Of a stretch of 9,434 bases of DNA, positions 1 to 5,644 are shown in pieces. Under the pieces are notes generated by a model. That model saw only the letters and a program-made list of their open reading frames with translations, ran no database searches and had not been told where the DNA came from. The DNA comes from JANXVV01 sp038230975 (GTDB lineage Bacteria; Planctomycetota; Phycisphaerae; Tepidisphaerales; Tepidisphaeraceae): contig JBBRMF010000201.1 in assembly GCA_038230975.1 (NCBI GenBank), positions 1 through 9,434 of the forward strand, given 5' to 3'. The stretch's first letter is position 1, and each line of letters begins with the position of its first letter. The translations under genes were made by a program, and so were the position numbers.

Positions 1-2
1 AA

Positions 3-73
3 GTGGCATGGGCGTCTCGCCCGTGCTTCGGATTCTTCGTCAATGAAATGCATGGGCGAGACGCCCATGCCAC
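3..73. repeat. REP-like palindrome, family A copy 1
   Basis: Two 24-nt arms (3-26 and 50-73) are reverse complements except for one G/T (wobble) position, around a 23-nt spacer. Each arm also holds its own small hairpin, GGGCG-TCT-CGCCC and its complement. The same arms recur at 8223-8286 in the same orientation with an unrelated spacer, so this is a dispersed repeat rather than a local structure. It ends 3 nt before the Shine-Dalgarno sequence of the next gene. The element has no stop codon in the frame of that gene, so it can be mistaken for an N-terminal extension (spurious peptide ending GRDAHAT). Confidence 0.85.
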
Positions 74-89
74 CTTAAAGGAAATCGAT

Positions 90-1403
90 ATGCGCAAACA
101 CAGCAAACTACTGATTCCCCTCACCGCGTGTACCTTCGCGTTGATGCCCACCATCGGACAAGCACAATTGAAAGATGCAGACTCGGCCAAGGATTACAGC
201 AAATCGAGCGTCGTCACGCGACTGATGGCTTTCGATAAGAACGGCGACGGAAAGCTGACCAACGAAGAAGTCACCGATCCTCGGCTGCAACGCCTGTTTG
301 ATCAGGCTGATACGACCAAGTCCGGTGTGGTGACGAAAGATCAGTTGATGGTGCTGGCGGCGAAACTGGAATCTGAAGCCGGTCAAAATCAAGGTGGACC
401 GGGCGGTTTTGGTGGACCTCCGCCGGGTGGACCGGGTGGAGTTCCGGGGGGCCCTGGTGGCCGTCGCGGACCGGGGGAGCATGCCCCGGTGGATCTGAGC
501 AAGTTGCCACCGGTATCTTCAGCCAAGGGAGTGACCTTCGAAAAAGATATTAAACCCCTGTTTGCTGCGTCATGCGTACAGTGTCACAAGGATGAACGCG
601 CCAAGGCCGATCTCCGTCTCAATAGCATCGATGCAGTGCTAACGGGTAGCGAGAACGGCAAAGTGGTCATTGCGGGCGACAGCAAAAAAAGTTCGCTGGT
701 GATCGCCGTTGCACAGCTTGATGATGAGAGTGCCATGCCTCCGAAACGCGGGCCGGGTGGAGGATTTGGCGGTGGACCTCCGGGAGTTCTTGCCACTCAG
801 TTCATGAAAATGGGTGAAAAGGGCGCGACGCATAAGCTGACGAAAGAGCAATTCCTCGGTGTATCCGATGCGTGGTTTGATCAGATGGATTCGGCTAAAT
901 CGGGTTCCATCAATGCGGAACAACTGGCAACCAGGCTCGCGGAAATGATGCCGATGGGTGGGCCGCGCGGTGGACGACCGGGTGGCGAGCCGGGTGCCGG
1001 CAATCCCCCGCCTCGTGGCGAGGGCGGTGCTGGTGGTGGCCAGCCCAGACCGGGCGGTCGAGGCTTCAACCCGATCCAGGGAATGGCCCGAAATCTTTTT
1101 GCGGCTGCCGATGCTGACAAAGGTGGCGCGATCACTCGAGTAGAATTGAAAAACACATTCGGCACCTGGTTTACGCAATGGGATAAAGGCTCAACGGGTT
1201 CACTCACGGAAGATTCGATGCGCGCGGGATTGGCATCTGTCTTGTTCCAGGGAAACATCGGACCGGGCCAACAAGCTGGTGGTCCGGGGGGTGGTCGTGG
1301 CTTTGGTGGACCGGGCGGACCGGGTGGTGGTGCTCCGGCGAAACCACTCACGGCCGCTCAAGTAGGCCTGGTCCGCGCGTGGATCGATCAAGGGGCAAAG
1401 TAG
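90..1403 (+). CDS. Exported EF-hand protein with planctomycete-type cytochrome c domain
   Basis: The 437-residue product starts at the ATG at 90, because AAAGGAA (77-83) lies 6 nt upstream and a signal peptide follows (charged MRKHSK, hydrophobic core, GQA cleavage near residue 25; LTAC at 11-14 could alternatively be read as a lipobox). A canonical EF-hand loop occupies 49-60 (DKNGDGKLTNEE), with degenerate EF-hand loops near 74-85, 267-278, 341-352 and 365-376. A haem-binding CVQCH (162-166) sits after FEKDIKPLF, and MPPK (216-219) supplies the likely axial Met, as in planctomycete PSCyt1-like domains. The usual domain ending (LTAAQVGLVRAWIDQGAK) appears only at 420-437, after about 200 residues of Gly/Pro-rich linker and EF-hands. 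The protein probably acts outside the cytoplasmic membrane as a calcium- and haem-binding protein; its exact role is unknown. It lies 13 nt before the sigma factor gene. Confidence 0.85.
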   Translation: MRKHSKLLIPLTACTFALMPTIGQAQLKDADSAKDYSKSSVVTRLMAFDKNGDGKLTNEEVTDPRLQRLFDQADTTKSGVVTKDQLMVLAAKLESEAGQNQGGPGGFGGPPPGGPGGVPGGPGGRRGPGEHAPVDLSKLPPVSSAKGVTFEKDIKPLFAASCVQCHKDERAKADLRLNSIDAVLTGSENGKVVIAGDSKKSSLVIAVAQLDDESAMPPKRGPGGGFGGGPPGVLATQFMKMGEKGATHKLTKEQFLGVSDAWFDQMDSAKSGSINAEQLATRLAEMMPMGGPRGGRPGGEPGAGNPPPRGEGGAGGGQPRPGGRGFNPIQGMARNLFAAADADKGGAITRVELKNTFGTWFTQWDKGSTGSLTEDSMRAGLASVLFQGNIGPGQQAGGPGGGRGFGGPGGPGGGAPAKPLTAAQVGLVRAWIDQGAK

Positions 1404-1416
1404 TACACTGTTACAG

Positions 1417-2022
1417 ATGGCTTCCACACCCCAGTTTCTTTTGACTCAGGCGCAGGCCGGCAATGACAGCGCGCGAGGTGAATTGCTGGCCTCCTATGAA
1501 CACTACCTCACCCTGTTGGCTCGCGTCCAGATCGGGCGCGGCCTTCAGGGGAAGGTAGATCCTGCCGACGTCGTTCAGGAAACTTTCCTGGATGCCCATC
1601 GGCAGTTCGATAAGTTTCGAGGGGATTCAGAACCTGAACTGGTCGCATGGCTGCGCCGTATTTTGGCAGGTCAACTGGCGCTGGTATTTCGTAAATTCCT
1701 GGGAACCAAGGCACGCAATGTAAACCTGGAACAGGAACTGGGTGGTCGATTGGATGAATCGGCCGTGGCGATTGATCGAGGTTTGGTCGCCGCCACCAGC
1801 TCGCCAAGTCATCGCGCTTCCCGCCGTGAGCAGGCCTTGTTGCTTGCGGCCGCTTTGGAACGTCTGCCGGCCAGTTACCGCGAAGTGATCATCCTCCGAA
1901 ATCTCGAAGGTCTTAGTTTTGAAGAGGTTGCCGAGCGAATGGGACGGAGCCAGGGAAGCGTGCAGAAGTTGTGGGTTCGTGCTCTGGCCGGGATGCGAAC
2001 GGCGATGGAAGGTGTGTCATGA
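1417..2022 (+). CDS. ECF-type RNA polymerase sigma factor
   Basis: The 201-residue protein has the two-domain layout of extracytoplasmic-function sigma factors. Region 2 covers about residues 20-90 and includes DPADVVQETFLDAHRQFDKF, the core-binding and -10-recognition segment. Region 4 covers about 138-195 (LERLPASYREVIILRNLEGL, then an HTH around 165-187 with SFEEVAERMGRSQGSVQKLW) and would read the -35 element. The ATG at 1417 is the natural start: it follows the upstream stop by 13 nt and gives a normal length, although no strong Shine-Dalgarno is visible. The stop overlaps the kinase start as ATGA (2019-2022), which implies translational coupling. Planctomycete ECF factors are frequently encoded beside Ser/Thr kinases instead of classical anti-sigma factors, so control by the adjacent kinase is a reasonable inference. 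Target promoters are unknown. Confidence 0.93.
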   Translation: MASTPQFLLTQAQAGNDSARGELLASYEHYLTLLARVQIGRGLQGKVDPADVVQETFLDAHRQFDKFRGDSEPELVAWLRRILAGQLALVFRKFLGTKARNVNLEQELGGRLDESAVAIDRGLVAATSSPSHRASRREQALLLAAALERLPASYREVIILRNLEGLSFEEVAERMGRSQGSVQKLWVRALAGMRTAMEGVS

Positions 2023-4091
2023 GCGATTCGCTTCGCAGCAAGAAGATCGACACGAGCAGTCTGGATGTCACCCGATCGATGGCGGGCAACGCCGGCTCGG
2101 ATGACCCGCGTCTGTTCAATGCGGTTCAGGAATACATGGCCGCGCTTGAAAGCGGTCAGCACCCGCATCGTCGTGAATTTCTGGCGAAATATCCGCAAAT
2201 CGCCACGGAACTGGCGGCGTGTTTGGATGGATTGGCATTGGTGCATTCGGCGGCGGGTGAGATCGTCGCTTGCTCGAACACGCCCGGCACTTCCGCCCCA
2301 GATCCCGTGTTGGCCGCCGGTGAACCGTTGGGCGATTTTCGGCTTGTGCGCGAGATCGGCCGTGGGGGCATGGGGACCGTCTACGAAGCGGTCCAGCTTT
2401 CACTGGGCCGGCGCGTCGCGTTGAAAGTGCTGCCGTTTGCCGCTGCGTTAGATCCGCGTCATTTGGAACGGTTCCGCAATGAAGCACAAGCCGCCGCTCA
2501 ACTGCACCACACGAATATCGTGCCGGTTTATGCGGTGGGTTGTGAGCGATCGGTTCACTTCTATGCGATGCAGTTGATCGAAGGGCAAAGTCTGGCCGAA
2601 GTCATTGCGGATTTGCGACGCTTAGCCGAACGCGCCCCGCCAAAAACTGACGCGGGAACTTCGGCGGATGATGAAACCAAACTGGGTTCACGATCATCTT
2701 CCGTCCCCGCGCAACCGGCTTTGTCGAATCGCGCAATCACTTCGCCAACGGTCTGGTCGACGCAGAATTTGTCGGTGCTTCATAGCGCGCGGGGGTCGGC
2801 TTATGCGATGTCCGTGGCGCGCCTCGGGTTGCAGGTCGCCGAAGCGTTGGATTATGCCCATCGCGTCGGCATCGTGCATCGCGATATCAAACCCGCGAAT
2901 CTGTTGCTCGATGCGAAGGGGATTTTGTGGGTGACGGATTTTGGCCTCGCGCAGTTTTACGCTCAGAATGATTTGACCCGCACCGGCGATATGCTTGGTA
3001 CGCTGCGGTACATGAGCCCGGAGCAGGCCTCCGGTCGGGCCGTCGTGCTCGATCAGCGAACCGATATCTATTCGCTCGGCGTGACGCTTTATGAGTTACT
3101 CACTCTGCAACGGGCGCTTCCTGGATTGACCCACGAACGGTTGCTCTACGAATTAGCCAACGAAGACCCGCGCCCGGCGCGCTCTGTCGATAAATCGATC
3201 CCGCGCGAATTGGAAACGATCCTCGTCAAGACAATGGCCAAAGAACCTGCCGACCGATATCCATCCGCCCGGGCGTTGGCGGATGATCTGAACCGATTTC
3301 TGCGCGATGAACCAATATTGGCCCGCCCTCCATCGGCGTGGGACAAAGCCTGGAAATGGACGCGCCGCCATCGCGCCTGGGCATTGGCCGGAGTAATGTT
3401 TCTGATCTTGTCGGCCATCTCGTTGCTTGTCAGCACCCTGGTAATCGCCCATGAGCAAGCCAACACCCGCGCGGCGTATCAATCCGAAAAGCTGAAGGCG
3501 ATCGAAGCGCGCGAACAGCGAGCGCGAGCCGAAAAAAGCTGGGCGGAAGCTCGCGAAGCCGTCGACTTTTTCTCGCAGATTGCCATCGGCATGGACCGGC
3601 CGGAATTCAGCGAAGTCCGGCGCGATATGCTCGAAGAATCCCTGACATATTATCAACAATTTTTAGACGAACGTCGTGGCGATCCCTCCGTCGGCACGGA
3701 GTTGGCGCTAGCCCAGACCCAGATTGCAAAAAACCTCGATCTATATGCCGCCCTGGATGCTGCGGTGCGGGCCTCCATTCGCCTGCAATTGCTCCGCGAT
3801 CCTTCCGTTCGACAAGATCTGCAGTTAAGTGCCCCCACCACTCAGGCGGCCACCAAACTGGTCGAGGAGTTAAACGTCTTCCCCGCGAATTTTTCCAAAT
3901 TGGAGACTCTAGGCATCGACGGTCGGAAACTCATTTTCGACGCGCGTGCCAAAGAAGTTGAGGCGGCGATCAATCGAGTCGTCGGGCTGCAGGCCGCCGA
4001 CCGATTGCAGCAGATCTTGCGACAAATCCGCGGACCCAGCGCCTTTTCCGACCCGGATGTTGTCCAGCAACTGGGCCTGACCCGCGACTAG
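2019..4091 (+). CDS. Membrane-anchored Ser/Thr protein kinase, ends at an in-frame amber codon
   Basis: The product is 690 residues if translation begins at the ATG overlapping the sigma factor stop (ATGA). Residues 30-80 form the small helical N-terminal segment common in planctomycete kinases. The kinase domain spans about 106-430: glycine loop IGRGGMGTV (113-121), Lys136 (VALKVL), helix-C Glu155, catalytic HRDIKPAN (287-294, Asp289), DFG (307-309) and MSPEQ (332-336). An insert of about 60 residues rich in Ser/Thr/Ala (near 204-262) lies between the hinge and the E/F helices. One membrane helix is at about 454-476, followed by a charged coiled coil (about 485-515) and a helical domain expected outside the cytoplasm. 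All catalytic residues are present, so kinase activity is expected. The frame stays open after TAG (4089-4091) to 4448, suggesting that the family-length protein would be about 809 residues. Confidence 0.93.
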   Translation: MSDSLRSKKIDTSSLDVTRSMAGNAGSDDPRLFNAVQEYMAALESGQHPHRREFLAKYPQIATELAACLDGLALVHSAAGEIVACSNTPGTSAPDPVLAAGEPLGDFRLVREIGRGGMGTVYEAVQLSLGRRVALKVLPFAAALDPRHLERFRNEAQAAAQLHHTNIVPVYAVGCERSVHFYAMQLIEGQSLAEVIADLRRLAERAPPKTDAGTSADDETKLGSRSSSVPAQPALSNRAITSPTVWSTQNLSVLHSARGSAYAMSVARLGLQVAEALDYAHRVGIVHRDIKPANLLLDAKGILWVTDFGLAQFYAQNDLTRTGDMLGTLRYMSPEQASGRAVVLDQRTDIYSLGVTLYELLTLQRALPGLTHERLLYELANEDPRPARSVDKSIPRELETILVKTMAKEPADRYPSARALADDLNRFLRDEPILARPPSAWDKAWKWTRRHRAWALAGVMFLILSAISLLVSTLVIAHEQANTRAAYQSEKLKAIEAREQRARAEKSWAEAREAVDFFSQIAIGMDRPEFSEVRRDMLEESLTYYQQFLDERRGDPSVGTELALAQTQIAKNLDLYAALDAAVRASIRLQLLRDPSVRQDLQLSAPTTQAATKLVEELNVFPANFSKLETLGIDGRKLIFDARAKEVEAAINRVVGLQAADRLQQILRQIRGPSAFSDPDVVQQLGLTRD

Positions 4092-4448
4092 AGAAACAGG
4101 ATTCGGAACATTCAAGTTCAATATCGCAATAAGCATCGCGGTTTTGGCGGGCATGGCCCTGGTGGTCCGCGCCCTGATGGCAATGAACCCGGCTCTCGTG
4201 GGTCCGGCGGTAAACCCAACTCCAACCCGCCGCCTTCCGAGAAAACGCCCGACAGCCCCCCCGACACCACCACCCCCGAGGCCGTGGCTCAGATCGTAGC
4301 GATCCTGAATCCCGCGCAGGTAAAAGTCTGGGAATCTCTCATCGGCCAAAAGTTTCAAGGTCATATCAATTTCCGCGGCGGCTTCGGAATGGACGGTGGC
4401 GATCGCGGTGGCCCACCAACTTCACGCAACGTTGGAACGGGGCGGTAA
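4092..4448 (+). pseudogene. In-frame C-terminal remainder of the kinase gene, cut off by a TAG codon
   Basis: Starting directly after the amber codon and in the same phase as the kinase, 118 sense codons run to a TAA at 4446-4448. The translation begins RNRIRNIQVQYRNKHRGFGG, continues with a Gly/Pro/Ser-rich linker (GGPRPDGNEPGSRG, PPPSEKTPDSPPDTTT) and ends with a short helical segment AVAQIVAILNPAQVKVWESL. Read across the stop, the junction is LGLTRD-stop-RNRIR. LGLTxxQRxRI is a recurrent motif in planctomycete extracytoplasmic domains, so the amber most simply replaces a Gln codon (CAG to TAG). The segment has no plausible start codon or ribosome binding site of its own. It is therefore best read as the lost tail of a recently truncated gene, or as readthrough sequence. 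A base-calling error cannot be excluded. Confidence 0.75.
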
Positions 4449-4465
4449 TGCCAAACGCATAATCC

Positions 4466-4561
4466 AACGCAAAAGCACCGAGACACGGAGATAAAAGAGA
4501 AGCGATTTTTGGCTTTTCTTTCTCTGTTTCCTGGCGACTTGGTGTCTTGGCGTTTGTTTTT
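4466..4561 (+). terminator. Long imperfect palindrome followed by T-run, possible terminator for the kinase unit
   Basis: Arms 4466-4503 and 4512-4554 pair imperfectly (AACGC...GAGAAGC against GCTTTTC...GGCGTT) around a short loop ATTTTTGG, and a TGTTTTT stretch follows. It starts 17 nt after the TAA that closes the kinase frame. The sequence resembles a dispersed bacterial palindrome whose spurious translation reads like SVSRCFCVGL, so it may be a repeat serving as a terminator. The family assignment is from memory; only the pairing is seen directly. Confidence 0.55.
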
Positions 4562-4601
4562 CATCGTTCCCACCGCAGCTTTTAAATTGTCCCGATTACA
4601 C

Positions 4602-4642
4602 TTGACCCATCCCCATCCGTTAGGGTAATGTTTAAACGAACA
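4602..4642 (+). promoter_or_regulatory. Putative lexA promoter with possible LexA operator
   Basis: TTGACC (4602-4607) and TAATGT (4626-4631) are spaced by 18 nt and resemble -35 and -10 boxes. The partly symmetric TGTTTAAACGAACA (4629-4642) overlaps the -10 and has the TGT-N8-ACA form of proteobacterial LexA boxes, plus a CGAAC half-site as in Gram-positive boxes. Autoregulation of lexA is the rule in characterised bacteria. The operator call here is inference from position and symmetry only. Confidence 0.4.
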
Positions 4643-4684
4643 ATCTCCGAACCTTTGAGATTTGGTTTCGTGAAGGAGTCCATT

Positions 4685-5299
4685 ATGAATCTGACCCCGC
4701 GTCAACTGGATGTTATTGTCGCCATCCGCAACTATCGCCACCTGCATGGCATTGCACCGACGATGCAGGAATTGGCCGATCAGCTCGGCACGAGCAAGGT
4801 GACGATTTTTGAGCACGTCGGAGCGCTGGAAAAGAAGCGAGTGCTCCGCCGCGACAAGCACAAAGCGCGATCGCTGGAAATTGTGGGTGAGGGCAGACTG
4901 CCCGATGAAGACCGCGCCACCAAGTTGCCGTTGCTGGGCAACATCGCGGCCGGTTCACCCATTGAAGCCGTCGAAAACCGCGAAGAAATTGATCTGGAAA
5001 CCCTCTTTCACTCGACCAAGGGTGTCTACGTTCTGCGCGTGCGCGGTGAATCCATGATCGAAGACCATCTTTGCGACGGCGACTACGTCGTCATCGAACG
5101 CCGTGACTCTGCACGCAATGGCGAGCAAGTAGTCGCGTTGCTTGACAGCGGTGAAGCCACGCTCAAACGATTCTATAAAGAGGGAAGCAAGATCCGTCTT
5201 CAACCGGCCAATAGCAGCATGGAGCCTCGCATCGTCAATGCCAATGAGTGTCGGATACAAGGGGTGGTGATCGGCGTGTTACGGACGTATCACGCTTGA
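4685..5299 (+). CDS. lexA: LexA SOS-response repressor, self-cleaving
   Basis: The 204-residue protein has the full LexA layout. The N-terminal winged helix-turn-helix covers about 1-65 (LTPRQLDVIVAIRNYRHLHG, then APTMQELADQLGTSKVTIFEHV, a LexA-specific recognition helix). The Ala89-Gly90 cleavage site is in LPLLGNIAAGSP. The S24-type latent protease follows, with Ser123 in RGESMIEDHLCDGDYVVI and Lys161 in GEATLKRF. On DNA damage, RecA filaments would trigger autocleavage and derepress the regulon. The ATG at 4685 is chosen because AAGGAG (4673-4678) lies 6 nt upstream and the protein then aligns from the conserved LTPRQ start; the open frame extends 19 codons further without support. The gene is monocistronic between a terminator-like palindrome and a structured element that begins at its stop codon. 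Length and catalytic residues are normal. Confidence 0.96.
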   Translation: MNLTPRQLDVIVAIRNYRHLHGIAPTMQELADQLGTSKVTIFEHVGALEKKRVLRRDKHKARSLEIVGEGRLPDEDRATKLPLLGNIAAGSPIEAVENREEIDLETLFHSTKGVYVLRVRGESMIEDHLCDGDYVVIERRDSARNGEQVVALLDSGEATLKRFYKEGSKIRLQPANSSMEPRIVNANECRIQGVVIGVLRTYHA

Positions 5300-5448
5300 T
5301 CGTTTTTCATTGAAGTCTCGACTACGGCGAAGCCGTCCGTTTTTTCCGGCGGCACGCCGAACTCGCTTTCAGAGCGAGAGGGGGCATCCCTGCCGCCGGA
5401 AAAAACGGTTGATTTTCGAGGTCGAGGGTTCAATGAAAAATGATCAAG
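5295..5448 (+). repeat. Structured three-way-junction element, copy 1, 3' of lexA
   Basis: Stem P1 pairs 5295-5322 with 5421-5448: 28 positions with one mismatch and two G-U wobbles. Inside it, P2 is ACGGC-GAA-GCCGT (5324-5336). P3 is a perfect 18-bp stem (5337-5354 with 5391-5408), capped by hairpin P4 CTCGCTT-TCA-GAGCGAG (5362-5378). A 12-nt strand TTGATTTTCGAG (5409-5420) joins P3 to P1. The P1 arm includes the lexA stop codon (5297-5299). The conserved asymmetric parts match copy 2 (5470-5630) read on the opposite strand, so this copy is oriented with lexA. No protein-coding sequence is apparent. It may be a 3'-UTR RNA, a large terminator or a non-autonomous mobile palindrome. Confidence 0.8.
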
Positions 5449-5469
5449 CCCGCTAATGCAGACCCAGCG

Positions 5470-5630
5470 TGCCCGAGTGAAAAATTCCATGAACCGTGAA
5501 CATTCAAAATCAACCGGCTTTTCTGACGGCACGGACAACCCTCTCGCTTAAAAAGCGAGTTCGGCGTGCCGCCAGAAAGGCCGGACGGCTTCGCCGTGGT
5601 TCACACTTCATGGAATTTGTCACTCCCGCA
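5470..5630 (-). repeat. Structured three-way-junction element, copy 2, 3' of csrA-deaminase gene
   Basis: Read on the minus strand, P1 pairs 5630-5599 with 5501-5470. P2 is ACGGC-GAA-GCCGT (5597-5585). P3 pairs 5584-5567 with 5531-5514, with one mismatch and one wobble. P4 is CTCGCTT-TTT-AAGCGAG. The P3-to-P1 joining strand is TTGATTTTGAAT (5513-5502), the same length as in copy 1. Loop and junction sequences are nearly identical to copy 1, whereas P1 and part of P3 differ on both strands with pairing retained. It begins 14 nt after the stop of the csrA-deaminase gene and is oriented with that gene. Copies 1 and 2 together fill the whole interval between the two convergent genes. Confidence 0.8.
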
Positions 5631-5644
5631 GTTGGTGATTCTGC

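Noticed and set aside
3..89. N-terminal extension of the EF-hand/cytochrome protein beginning at base 3
   Set aside because: It is only the translation of the family A palindrome. The ATG at 90 has a good Shine-Dalgarno and starts a signal peptide.
639..1178. Long antisense open frames opposite the EF-hand/cytochrome gene
   Set aside because: They are shadows of a GC-rich, Gly/Pro-repetitive coding strand, with Arg/Ser/Pro-rich translations and no recognisable domain.
1971..2018. Kinase start at the ATG at 1971
   Set aside because: It would overlap the sigma factor by 52 nt with non-kinase-like residues; the ATGA overlap at 2019 is the usual coupled arrangement.
4089..4091. General recoding of TAG as an amino acid
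   Set aside because: TAG ends the EF-hand/cytochrome gene (1401-1403) and the esterase gene (7194-7192) at natural family ends.
5295..5630. CRISPR-like repeats at the lexA/csrA convergence
   Set aside because: There are only two copies, inverted, with nested stems; no regularly spaced direct repeats or spacers are present.
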